Source: Haliscomenobacter sp041740695 (GTDB taxonomy: Bacteria > Bacteroidota > Bacteroidia > Chitinophagales > Saprospiraceae). Taken from it: 64,000 nucleotides of DNA. The position numbers were made by a program, and so were the translations under genes. Below the pieces are notes generated by a model. That model saw nothing but the letters and a program-made list of their open reading frames with translations, was not told where the DNA came from and ran no database searches. Shown piece after piece: positions 33,282 to 41,534 of this stretch. Location: positions 1 through 64,000 of the forward strand of contig NZ_JBGSLK010000003.1 of NCBI RefSeq assembly GCF_041740695.1, written 5' to 3'. Positions within the stretch are counted from its first letter, which is position 1. Every line of letters starts with the position of its first letter.

Positions 33282-33866
33282 ATGAACCTTGCCCCAAAGC
33301 AAGCAATTCACTGTGTGGTAAAATCAGAGGTTTCGTGGGTACAAGACTTAACATTTCCAACGGTATTGTATACCAATCGCATCCATAAATGCCCAGTTTT
33401 TCAACGAGAATGGAATGACACTTGGTCTATTCCGATCCAGAGGATGATTCCCTGGATTCATGTGTCTGAGGTAAAAAATTGGAGTGAGTTAACCTTGCTG
33501 GAAGCCGAAAACCGTTATTGGGATACCCTTAATGGTGACAAGAAAGCGTACCCTAGAATGGTAGATCGATTTTTGGATCTCTTGTTTTCAAGTGCTCCCC
33601 GTATGCAAATTCAGGAATACGCCACTGAATTAAACGTATCTCAACAATATTTAAACAAAAGTTTGAGGCAGCAACTCGGGTGCTCTGCAAACGCTTTGGT
33701 TCAATTCAGAATCCTCCTTGAAGCCAAAAACCAATTGGTATTTTCCAAGCTGCCTATTAAAGCCATTGCTTATGAGCTCGGGTTTACGGAGTTGGCTAAT
33801 TTTTACAATTTTTTCAGAAAACACACCAATCTGACTCCAAATCAATACCGCCTACACTTACAATAG
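33282..33866 (+). CDS. AraC-family transcriptional regulator (short)
   Basis: A 194-residue protein whose C-terminal half holds the two helix-turn-helix units of AraC/XylS regulators: LNVSQQYLNKSLRQQLG, then IKAIAYELGFTELANFYNFFRKHTNLTPNQYR. The N-terminal part is only about 95 residues, much shorter than a typical sensor domain, and carries no cupin motifs that I can see. It therefore may respond to a small ligand through a reduced pocket or act constitutively. It is flanked by the T9SS cargo genes and alkaline phosphatase; its targets are not evident. Confidence 0.85.
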   Translation: MNLAPKQAIHCVVKSEVSWVQDLTFPTVLYTNRIHKCPVFQREWNDTWSIPIQRMIPWIHVSEVKNWSELTLLEAENRYWDTLNGDKKAYPRMVDRFLDLLFSSAPRMQIQEYATELNVSQQYLNKSLRQQLGCSANALVQFRILLEAKNQLVFSKLPIKAIAYELGFTELANFYNFFRKHTNLTPNQYRLHLQ

Positions 33867-33948
33867 ATTTGAGGTGAGTCGATCGACAATTCTCAGGTTT
33901 TGCCTTAACCCTGGAACTTTGGAACCTGGAACTTTGGAACCTTCTATT

Positions 33949-35052
33949 TCACCACCCCAACACCGCCTTCATTTTCTCATAAATCGCCGTGTTCTCATAA
34001 ATTCCCGCAAACAACTCTGCTCCCGGACCAAAAGCAAACACTGGCACCAACTGAGCGGTATGTTGATTGGTCGTAAACGCCCCCCGGATTTTGCCCAATT
34101 CTGAGCCCGGATTGATTGCGTAGCCTCCCGTTTCGTGGTCAGCAGTTACAATCACCAGGGTTTCTCCATCGGCGGCGGCAAAGTCGAGGATTTTACCAAT
34201 GGTTTGGTCAAAATCTACTACCTCACTCACAATGTAATCCGAGTTGTTGGCATGACCACCCCAATCGATTTGAGAGCCTTCGATCATCAGGAAAAAGCCT
34301 TTTTCAGAGCGTTGTTTGAGGTGTTTGGCGGCAGCAACACTATAGGGTGCCAGGTAGGTTCGGCCTTCCGAGGCTTTGGCTGGGTCGCCGTCGGCGCTGA
34401 AATAAATGAAGTTTTTGCTTGGATCGGGCGGAGTGGCACTTTCAGCATTTTGGCTAAAGTCGTTGATTTGATAGCCTTTGGCCTGGAGTTCTTTGACCAA
34501 ATTACGACCATCGGTAGCCCGTTGGTCGAAGAATTTTTTTCCCCCACCAACCAAAAAATCGACTTCGGTTTTGAGGAAAAAAGTAGCAATTTCTTCTTCG
34601 AACTTCCGGTTGCGCACATGGGCAACAAAGGGAGCCGGGGTAGCGTGGGTGAGGGTGGAGGTGACCACCATCCCGGTGGCCAAGCCCTTTTCTTCAGCTT
34701 GTTCCAGGATGGTTTTGACGGGCATACTATCGGTGTTCACCCCGATCGCGCCATTGTAGGTTTTGATGCCGCTGGCAAATGCCGTAGCTCCTGCTGCCGA
34801 ATCCGTAATGAGGTCGCTGGCGGAATAGGCTTTGTGTAAACCGGCCACGGGGAAACGTTCGAACTGGCTTTGGTTGTTGTTGAAATACATACCCGCCGAG
34901 ATGTGGGTCAACCCCATGCCATCCCCAATCAGTAAAATGACATTTTTAGCCTGGCGCAACGGTGTAGCTGCAACGACTGTTTTTGATTTTTTTTGGCTCC
35001 AGACTGGCCCACACAACAGTAGGGTCAATCCTATGATCAAGAGTTTTTTCAT
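33949..35052 (-). CDS. alkaline phosphatase, periplasmic
   Basis: A 367-residue enzyme of the PhoA superfamily with signal peptide (about 1-19). Metal and nucleophile motifs are intact: Asp44 in LIGDGMG, nucleophile Ser85 in TDSAAGATA, TSTLTHATPA near 130, and a C-terminal TADHETGG. It is shorter than E. coli PhoA (about 450 mature residues), as expected for the compact Bacteroidota form, which lacks some crown insertions. It should release phosphate from monoesters. No pho-type operator is evident. Confidence 0.92.
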   Translation of the reverse strand: MKKLLIIGLTLLLCGPVWSQKKSKTVVAATPLRQAKNVILLIGDGMGLTHISAGMYFNNNQSQFERFPVAGLHKAYSASDLITDSAAGATAFASGIKTYNGAIGVNTDSMPVKTILEQAEEKGLATGMVVTSTLTHATPAPFVAHVRNRKFEEEIATFFLKTEVDFLVGGGKKFFDQRATDGRNLVKELQAKGYQINDFSQNAESATPPDPSKNFIYFSADGDPAKASEGRTYLAPYSVAAAKHLKQRSEKGFFLMIEGSQIDWGGHANNSDYIVSEVVDFDQTIGKILDFAAADGETLVIVTADHETGGYAINPGSELGKIRGAFTTNQHTAQLVPVFAFGPGAELFAGIYENTAIYEKMKAVLGW

Positions 35053-35124
35053 CTAATCTTTGTGGTAGTTCTCTAATAAAAAACGAAGCAACTAAGCAAC
35101 AGATCATTAATTGTGAGCTGGTAC

Positions 35125-36219
35125 TTACACCAAGATGTATCGTTTGCCGGGCAAGGCTTTGATGACTCCTTTAAACTCCAATTCCAATAAAAGGGCCGCC
35201 ATTGCGCTGCTCGACTTTTGCGCTACAAAGGTCAGTTCGTCGATGTTCTTTTCTTCGTCGTGACGCAACAAATTTACAATATTTTTTTCTTCTGTACTCA
35301 ATTCGATAAAAAGCTGTTGTTGAACGCCATAAGTATAGGGAGGCAAATCCCAACGCAGCATACGTACCAGGTCTTCGGCGCTTTCCATCAGGTGCGCCTG
35401 ATTGTTTTTAATCAATTCATTACAGCCTACCGAAAAAGGATCTTTGACCCGGCCAGGTACCGCAAACACGTCCTTGTTGTACTCATTGGCATATTTGGCT
35501 GTGATGATGGAGCCGCCATAACGGGCGGTTTCGACTACGACCAGCACATCACACATCCCAGCAATGATACGGTTGCGCAGGGGGAAATGCTCTTTTTCGG
35601 CATTGGTTTCAAAGCCGTATTCGGTGAGTATCCCACCATTGTCCAGCATTTTTTGCGCTACGGAGCGGTGTCCAGGCGGGTACAAATGAGCCAGTCCATG
35701 AGCCAACACACCAACCGTCGGCAGTTTGACTTCCAACGCCTTGCGGTGTGCACAAATGTCGATGCCATAGGCCAAGCCACTGATGATGAGCGGGTCGTAG
35801 GGCACCAGTTGTTCCAACATTTCTTCACAAAAGGAAGTGCCTTGCACCGTAGGTTTGCGGGTACCAACGATGGCAACAATACGTTTGGCATTCAAGTTGG
35901 CGTTGCCTCGATGGTACAACAACAGTGGGCTATCTGGATAATGTTTCAAACGGCTAGGATACTGCTCATCCAGGTAAAAAAGAGCCTGAATTTGATGGTG
36001 CTCCAGATGTGCAAGCTCTTTTTCCGCAGCCACTTGGGGTTCAGCTGATTTGATTTGTTGGGCCAATTGGGCACCAATGCCGGGAATTTTGAGCAAGGCT
36101 TTGGCGCTGCTGCGAAACACCTCTTCGGGGCTACCACAATAACTGACCAGGGTACGCGCCGTAATCGGGCCTACCTTGGGGATTTTTGTCAGGGCAATTG
36201 GGTAAAATAAATGCTCCAT
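35125..36219 (-). CDS. dprA: DNA-processing protein DprA
   Basis: A 364-residue DprA/Smf protein that loads RecA on single-stranded DNA during natural transformation. The N-terminal helix-hairpin-helix/SAM-like part spans about 1-70 (IPKVGPITARTL, IPGIGAQLAQQI). The Rossmann-fold core spans about 80-285, with GTRKPT, SGLAYGID, LTEYGFET, FPLRNRIIAGM and GGSIITAKYA. The C-terminal winged-helix-like DML1 segment spans about 300-360. Length and motif order are typical. Flanking genes are unrelated. Confidence 0.95.
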   Translation of the reverse strand: MEHLFYPIALTKIPKVGPITARTLVSYCGSPEEVFRSSAKALLKIPGIGAQLAQQIKSAEPQVAAEKELAHLEHHQIQALFYLDEQYPSRLKHYPDSPLLLYHRGNANLNAKRIVAIVGTRKPTVQGTSFCEEMLEQLVPYDPLIISGLAYGIDICAHRKALEVKLPTVGVLAHGLAHLYPPGHRSVAQKMLDNGGILTEYGFETNAEKEHFPLRNRIIAGMCDVLVVVETARYGGSIITAKYANEYNKDVFAVPGRVKDPFSVGCNELIKNNQAHLMESAEDLVRMLRWDLPPYTYGVQQQLFIELSTEEKNIVNLLRHDEEKNIDELTFVAQKSSSAMAALLLELEFKGVIKALPGKRYILV

Positions 36220-36248
36220 TGCAAAAAGAAATATCTTTGTAGATTATG

Positions 36249-36360
36249 GTTTAGGGAGGTTGAGAAGGTTTAGGGAGGTTGAGGTTGCCACAAGCATTCT
36301 TGACTAAGTCTCTAGTGGTAATGCTCAACCTTCCTCAACCTTCTCAACCTTCTCAACTTC
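36249..36360. repeat. family C palindrome of GGTTGAGAAGG words, copy 1
   Basis: The left half repeats TTTAGGGAGGTTGAG; the right half is the complement (CTCAACCTTCCTCAACC...), around a loop at about 36288-36318. Copy 2 lies at 44050-44167 with the same plan and a partly similar loop (TTGACTAAGTCT here, TTGACAAAGACC there). It separates dprA from the divergent SH3 gene. Confidence 0.75.
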
Positions 36361-36366
36361 AATACT

Positions 36367-36873
36367 ATGAGCGAAAAAAAAGGTTCAATCCTGCCCAGCT
36401 TGGAACTCATCATCATTGCCGTTTTTTTCATCGGCTTCGCTTTTTGGGCCGTCAACAAATGTTCCGACACCCAAAGTAAATACGTCAATCGAGCAGAACG
36501 TGACCGCCTACGGGATTTGGAAGACAGTTTGGGCCGAAAAATTGAGGCCATCAAAAGTGATACCCCAAAAACCAGCCCAGTTGCCAGCCCTGCTGTCAGT
36601 ACTGCTCCTGCCCTCTCCCGTTTGTACGTCTGCCTCGAAAATTTAAAGGTGCGTAAAAGCCCTTCAACGGGTGCGGAGATACTCGAAACCCTCCCCTTGT
36701 TTGAAGAAGTATATTTCCTCAACGCCGTGAGTGACTCGACCACAACGGTCAATTTGGGCAAACAAACGGTGACCGAGCCTTGGATCAAAGTCCAAACCCG
36801 GAAAGGTCGCGCTGGCTGGGTTTTTGGCGCAGGAGTACATTACTACCGCCGCAAGCACCCGGGCTCAGATTGA
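36367..36873 (+). CDS. membrane-anchored bacterial SH3-domain protein
   Basis: A 168-residue protein with one N-terminal transmembrane segment (about 14-32, LIIIAVFFIGFAFWAV), a charged helical linker (about 40-80) and a C-terminal SH3b-like domain (about 85-160: LYVCLENLKVRKSPSTGAEIL, then WIKVQTRKGRAGWVFG). Such domains bind cell-wall peptides or act as protein-interaction modules outside the cytoplasmic membrane. No enzyme domain is attached. The glucosaminidase two positions downstream, on the other strand, is a plausible functional relative. Confidence 0.8.
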   Translation: MSEKKGSILPSLELIIIAVFFIGFAFWAVNKCSDTQSKYVNRAERDRLRDLEDSLGRKIEAIKSDTPKTSPVASPAVSTAPALSRLYVCLENLKVRKSPSTGAEILETLPLFEEVYFLNAVSDSTTTVNLGKQTVTEPWIKVQTRKGRAGWVFGAGVHYYRRKHPGSD

Positions 36874-37052
36874 TTGATGTGCTGATTTCCCAATTGGTTA
36901 GTAGGCCAATGCGATGAATCACAATAGCCTGACCTTGGGCAGCCCAGAAATAACAGTTGATATTTTATGTAAGGCGTGTAAACAAAGCAAAAATACAAAA
37001 ATAAAAATACAAAAGCCTGGCAATAATTGCAGGGGTCAATCTACTTTTTCTT

Positions 37053-37760
37053 TTAACGGCTATCCCAAGCAGTTAATTCGTATTGTTCGATGATGAGCAG
37101 AACTGCTTTTGCATCCGCTTTTGTGGGGTAAAAACCTAGTTCTTGCAATGTATCCACCCAGCCTTTCACGTCGGTTGTGCTTTTTGTTCGCAGCGGAGAG
37201 AATGTACCTGTTGTGATGTAATAGCTATGGTCGCGGAAGCTCATCCAGGCTGTTTCGTAATTGCGTAGGCAGGTTTTGCCACTGGCAAAGGTAGGGCCTT
37301 GCCAATCGCTGGTGCATTGCAGGTTGAAGAAGTTGTTGGCGGCTTGTGCCCCAGCACTTTGGCCCGCCTGACTCATCAGCAGGGCATTGGCTAAAATGAG
37401 GGAGGCAGGGATGCCGAATTTGTGCTGTTCATTGACGGCAACTTTGACAAAACGGTGTACAAAGGTGGCTTTGGCAGCGTCATCAATTTGACTTAGTTTT
37501 TCGGCCAGTTTTGAAGCGGATTGTTTGCTGGGAAATGGATCAAGGGAAAACTTGTTGTCTGGAATTGGGGCATTGCGATTGTCAGTATACCCTTCTTTAA
37601 TGGGAGCAGCAGGTAGAACGGGCAGTTTTTCCTCCGACTTGACTGGGGTGTTCATGTTGATCCGCAAACTCAGGTTTTTACGCGTGGCACCGTATACCAA
37701 AAGCAGCACAATGGCCACTTTGAGCCAATTCTTCTTTAGATATTTGTTCACCTTGCCCAT
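37053..37760 (-). CDS. membrane-anchored glucosaminidase (LytD/FlgJ-like peptidoglycan hydrolase)
   Basis: About 235 residues. An N-terminal transmembrane segment (about 13-27) is followed by a spacer and a glucosaminidase domain (about 95-230) with ANALLMSQAGQSAGAQAANNFFNLQC and RNYETAWMSFRDHSYYI. It should cleave the glycan backbone of peptidoglycan in the periplasm. The glutamate expected in the ILAQ-x-ALES motif is replaced by Gln (SQAGQSA), so catalysis should be checked. The ATG at 37760 is preferred to 37799 because it starts closer to the membrane segment. Confidence 0.8.
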   Translation of the reverse strand: MGKVNKYLKKNWLKVAIVLLLVYGATRKNLSLRINMNTPVKSEEKLPVLPAAPIKEGYTDNRNAPIPDNKFSLDPFPSKQSASKLAEKLSQIDDAAKATFVHRFVKVAVNEQHKFGIPASLILANALLMSQAGQSAGAQAANNFFNLQCTSDWQGPTFASGKTCLRNYETAWMSFRDHSYYITTGTFSPLRTKSTTDVKGWVDTLQELGFYPTKADAKAVLLIIEQYELTAWDSR

Positions 37761-37851
37761 AAAAACCACTTTGAGTGTAATGTTTGAAACGTAAGACAAA
37801 AATAAACAAAAAGTTTTTATTGCGCAAGTTTTTTTGGGAGTATTTTCCCAC

Positions 37852-39066
37852 TCACCCCATCTTTGGGTACCCCAAATAATACTTCGTCACATTTTTAAAA
37901 TGCAGCCCCGGCTCCAACAATTCCGACATCGGTTTGGCCACCCCATTTTTAAACAACATTTTGATCTCTTCACTTTGCGGATTGTAAGCATGGTTGCTTT
38001 CCTGGCCACTCAGTAGCAGGTAGGTGGCCTCATCCGCTGGGCCAGGCCACCACTGTTCGATTTGTTGGCGCAGGGTTTCGATATAGCTTGTTTCAAAGGG
38101 CTGATCTACCAATTCTAACTTGAATAGTCTTCGATTGACCAATCCGGTGGCCAGAAAAGCCAGAACCCGGTCTTCGGTTTTCATCCAGCCTTTCAGTGCT
38201 GCGGAAATGTCCGCGTCGTCCAGGCCAGCAAATGCATCCAGCAATTCATCGCGGCGAGAAAGGAAGTCAGCTTCCGCAAAATCGTTGTAAATAAACAACT
38301 CCATATTGGGCGGGCAATAGAGTTTTACCCCTTGTTTGGCGATCAGTTTGGCGCGGCGCAGGGCCTGAATCATCATTTGTTCCGCAGACAACACCGTTTT
38401 GTGCAAATAAACCTGCCAATACATCAAACGCCTGGCAATCAGGAATTTTTCGATGGAATAAATGCCTTTTTCCTCTACCACCAATTCCCCCTCGTGCACC
38501 GCCAACATCTTGATGATGCGATCGTAACCAATCACCCCTTCATACACTCCCGTAAAAAAGCTATCTCGATTCAGGTAATCCATACGATCCATGTCCAATT
38601 GGCTGGAGACCAACTGATGCAGGAATTTTTTGGGATAAGAATCGTCAAAAATATGGATGGCCAAGCTCAAGGCACCATTAAATTCCTCATTCAATTTTTG
38701 CATAAACAGTTGCGAAAGTCGCTCGTGGTGGACGTTGATGAGGGTGTTTTCAAGGGTATGGGAAAAAGGCCCGTGTCCAATATCGTGCAACAAAATCGCA
38801 ATTTGCACCGCCTCGCCCTCTTCTTCACTGATCTCCGCGCCTTTGAAACGCAAAACCTCGATGGCCTCGGTCATCAGGTGAAAAGCCCCTAACGCATGGT
38901 GAAAACGGGTATGCAAAGCCCCCGGGTACACGTAATGGGTGAGGCTAACTTGTTTGATGCGCCGCAAACGTTGGAAATAAGGATGCTCGATGAGGTCGAA
39001 AATGATGCCATAAGGCACCGTGACAAAGCCGTAAACGGGGTCGTTGAAAATTTTGTGGCGTGGCAT
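37852..39066 (-). CDS. HD-domain phosphohydrolase (dNTPase/SAMHD1-like)
   Basis: A 404-residue cytoplasmic protein. The metal-binding HD motif is complete: His in TRFHHALG, His-Asp in AILLHDIGHGPFSHTLE, and a later Asp in QLDMDRMDYLNRDS. This spacing is that of the SAMHD1/dGTPase-like group, with KIFNDPVYGF as its usual opening. It probably removes triphosphate from deoxynucleotides. An in-frame ATG at 39084 is an alternative start. It is divergent from porX, with a 213-231 base spacer that holds a 16-bp palindrome. Confidence 0.87.
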   Translation of the reverse strand: MPRHKIFNDPVYGFVTVPYGIIFDLIEHPYFQRLRRIKQVSLTHYVYPGALHTRFHHALGAFHLMTEAIEVLRFKGAEISEEEGEAVQIAILLHDIGHGPFSHTLENTLINVHHERLSQLFMQKLNEEFNGALSLAIHIFDDSYPKKFLHQLVSSQLDMDRMDYLNRDSFFTGVYEGVIGYDRIIKMLAVHEGELVVEEKGIYSIEKFLIARRLMYWQVYLHKTVLSAEQMMIQALRRAKLIAKQGVKLYCPPNMELFIYNDFAEADFLSRRDELLDAFAGLDDADISAALKGWMKTEDRVLAFLATGLVNRRLFKLELVDQPFETSYIETLRQQIEQWWPGPADEATYLLLSGQESNHAYNPQSEEIKMLFKNGVAKPMSELLEPGLHFKNVTKYYLGYPKMG

Positions 39067-39233
39067 GGTGACAATTTGGGGCAAAGGTCGGAAAGTCTGG
39101 GGAGTGGGGCAAGGAGTATTTTTAGCTTAAAAACTGACAATCACTGGGGCTTCTTTATCCTCACATCAATAATTTCCCTTAATTCTCAAATTCCCTCCCC
39201 ATCTGAACAATAATAACCCAGAAAAACTGATTT

Positions 39234-39249
39234 TTGTGTAATCACACAA
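39234..39249. promoter_or_regulatory. 16-bp palindrome upstream of porX
   Basis: TTGTGTAATCACACAA is a perfect 6-4-6 palindrome, 48 bases before the porX start and in the divergent spacer with the HD gene. Its TGTG/CACA halves recall sites of CRP/FNR-class dimers, though the spacing (TGTG-TAAT-CACA) is tighter than the CRP consensus. Candidate operator only. Confidence 0.35.
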
Positions 39250-39297
39250 CCCACAAGTCTTAACCCATGAATTCATTCGTGGGAAAAAACCCTTCGC

Positions 39298-40854
39298 ATG
39301 GATAAAATTATCATACTCTGGGCCGATGACGAAATCGACCTGCTCCGGCCCCAGATTTTGTTTCTGGAAAAAAAAGGTTACTCCGTCATCACGGTCACCA
39401 ATGGCCACGACGCCCTGGAAGAATGCCAGCAAAACCGCAACATTGACGTCGTGTTTTTGGATGAAAGTATGCCAGGCATCACTGGTTTGGAAACCCTGAC
39501 CCGCATTAAGGCCGAAAATCCGGCCTTACCCGTGGTGATGATCACCAAAAACGAGGCCGAAACGGTGATGGAAGAAGCCCTGGGTTCCCAGATTGCCGAC
39601 TACCTCATCAAACCCGTCAACCCGAACCAGATCCTGCTGTCCCTCAAAAAAATCATCGATAACGACCGCCTGGTGCGGGAAAAAACTTCATCGGATTACC
39701 AGCAGGAATTCCGGCAGATTTTTACGGAGATCAACAGCGGCTTGAACTTTGAGGAATGGGTGGAGGTGTACCGCCGCATCATCAGTTGGGAACTCAAAAT
39801 CGATCAGGCCAATTCCACGGAAATGGGCGACATCCTGTCCATGCAAAAAAACCAGGCCAATACCGAGTTTTCCAAATACGTCACCAAAAACTATCTGAAT
39901 TGGGTACAGCACGACAGCGACGGGCCTGTACTTTCGCACCAGTTGTTTCGGCGCAAAATTTTCCCACTGCTCAACAATACCACGCCTACCTTCGTGCTGT
40001 TGCTCGACAACCTGCGCTTCGACCAGTGGAAGGTCATCGAGCCAGTGCTGAGTGAATTGTATCGGGTGGAGGAAGAGGATACTTTTTGCAGCATCTTGCC
40101 CACTGCTACCCAGTACAGCCGCAACGCCATTTTTGCGGGGATGATGCCCCTCGAAATTGACAAACACCACCCTGATTGGTGGCGCAATGACAACGAGGAA
40201 GGTGGCAAAAATCTCTTTGAAAAAGACATGCTGAGTGAGCAGATTCGACGCACCTTGCGCAAAGACATCAAGCACGATTACCTCAAAATCACCACGGTAG
40301 CCCAGGCCCGCCAATTGCAGGAGAATGTGCTCAACTACGTCAAAAATGACCTCACCGTCATCGTGTACAACTTCATCGATATGCTCTCGCACGCACGCAC
40401 CGAGATGGAAGTGCTCAAAGAACTGGCAGGTGATGAAAAGGCCTACCGCTCTTTGACCCTCACCTGGTTCAAAAATTCACCTTTGTGGGCGGCCTTGCAA
40501 AAGTTGGCAGAAAAGGACATTCAGCTAATCATCACCACCGACCACGGTACCATCCGCGTGAATACGCCATCTAAAGTGGTCGGCGATCGCGAAACCACCA
40601 CCAACTTGCGCTACAAAATGGGGCGCAACCTGCAATACGACAAAAAGGATGTGCTGGAAATTCGCAAGCCAGAGGAGGCGCGCCTGCCCAGTCCCAACAT
40701 CAGTTCTTCCTACATTTTTGCCAAAGAAGACATCTTTTTCCTCTACCCCAACAATTACAACCACTACCACAACTATTACAAAAACACCTTCCAACATGGC
40801 GGCATCTCGCTTGAAGAGATGATTTGCCCGATTGTAAGGCTCAAAGTCAAATAA
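39298..40854 (+). CDS. porX: PorX: response regulator with PglZ phosphodiesterase domain, T9SS regulator
   Basis: A 518-residue protein, the length of Porphyromonas PorX. The receiver domain (about 1-125) has acidic Asp10-Asp11, phospho-acceptor Asp55 in VFLDESMPG, ITK near 82 and LIKPVNP near 103. A helical linker leads to the PglZ/alkaline-phosphatase-fold domain (about 210-515) with LLLDNLRFDQW, TATQYSRNAIFAG, YNFIDMLSHA and TTDHGTIRV. PorX, with sensor PorY and sigma factor SigP, controls type IX secretion genes, and its effector domain is a phosphodiesterase. Three T9SS cargo genes lie 7-10 kb away. The next gene begins at the base after its stop. Confidence 0.95.
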   Translation: MDKIIILWADDEIDLLRPQILFLEKKGYSVITVTNGHDALEECQQNRNIDVVFLDESMPGITGLETLTRIKAENPALPVVMITKNEAETVMEEALGSQIADYLIKPVNPNQILLSLKKIIDNDRLVREKTSSDYQQEFRQIFTEINSGLNFEEWVEVYRRIISWELKIDQANSTEMGDILSMQKNQANTEFSKYVTKNYLNWVQHDSDGPVLSHQLFRRKIFPLLNNTTPTFVLLLDNLRFDQWKVIEPVLSELYRVEEEDTFCSILPTATQYSRNAIFAGMMPLEIDKHHPDWWRNDNEEGGKNLFEKDMLSEQIRRTLRKDIKHDYLKITTVAQARQLQENVLNYVKNDLTVIVYNFIDMLSHARTEMEVLKELAGDEKAYRSLTLTWFKNSPLWAALQKLAEKDIQLIITTDHGTIRVNTPSKVVGDRETTTNLRYKMGRNLQYDKKDVLEIRKPEEARLPSPNISSSYIFAKEDIFFLYPNNYNHYHNYYKNTFQHGGISLEEMICPIVRLKVK

Positions 40855-41394
40855 GTGAATCTTGTCGCATACCTGAGCATTTTTGCCGGTGCAGTCCTGG
40901 AAGGCGAGTTGGTGTACATCAGCGCCATCCAGGCTGCACAGGCAGGGTATGTGGATTTATATGGGGCCATCGCGGCCTTTTTTTTGGGTACTTTTTGTAC
41001 CGATTGGTTTTATTTCCTCACCGGACGCAAACAAGGTCGCCGTTACCTGGAGCGCAACGAAAAACTTCAGCTCAAGGCTGCCAGGATTGATCATTTGTTG
41101 GCGCGTCATGGTACCCTTCTGCTTTTATCCTACCGTTTTATTTATGGATTCCGCATTGTATTGCCTTTGTTATTTGGCGCAAGTAAACTCAGTAGCCGCC
41201 GCTTTTTGTTGTTCAGCCTGCTCAGTACCAGCATTTGGGTGACGGTGTATGGCTGCGTGGGGTATTATTTTACGAATTGGTTGTTGGAGCAGTTGAAATC
41301 GGGTAGGGTGTTGGTTATAGTTTTATCTTTCGCTGCAATTTTAGTCTTTATTTATTGGTATTTTGGTAAAAAAGAGGTTCAGGAAAAAAGCTAA
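40855..41394 (+). CDS. DedA-family membrane protein
   Basis: A 179-residue integral membrane protein of the DedA/SNARE-associated (VTT) family, a group tied to lipid scrambling or undecaprenyl-phosphate recycling. The core motif is visible as YRFIYGFRIVLPLLFGASKLSSRRF (about 97-121, split by the family's Phe-x-Gly-Arg region). Four hydrophobic segments lie at about 5-25, 40-55, 100-115 and 135-175. It begins with GTG immediately after the porX stop TAA, so translation is probably coupled. The family minus-strand repeat (41396) begins just after its stop. Confidence 0.85.
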   Translation: MNLVAYLSIFAGAVLEGELVYISAIQAAQAGYVDLYGAIAAFFLGTFCTDWFYFLTGRKQGRRYLERNEKLQLKAARIDHLLARHGTLLLLSYRFIYGFRIVLPLLFGASKLSSRRFLLFSLLSTSIWVTVYGCVGYYFTNWLLEQLKSGRVLVIVLSFAAILVFIYWYFGKKEVQEKS

Positions 41395-41395
41395 G

Positions 41396-41435
41396 TAGTG
41401 GGGCAAAATGAACACTTATTTTTTTATCGCCCCTA
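41396..41435. repeat. family B short derivative, copy 3
   Basis: A 40-bp sequence joining the two ends of the family B element: TAGTGGGGCAAAA directly followed by TGAACACTTATTTTTTTATC and GCCCCTA. The 80-bp central stem of copies 1 and 2 is missing. It starts one base after the DedA stop codon. Consistent with internal deletion or excision of the middle. Confidence 0.75.
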
Positions 41436-41534
41436 ATAAATTATCAGGCTCCCTTATTTTTACATTCCCTTTTCCATCTCCAAAATTCTTCCTATTATTG
41501 TCTCACTTTGTGACAATAAATCAAATCACATCCT

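Noticed and set aside
33114..33311. 65-codon minus-strand frame overlapping the AraC start
   Set aside because: Low-complexity C-terminus, overlaps a well-supported gene, no start signals.
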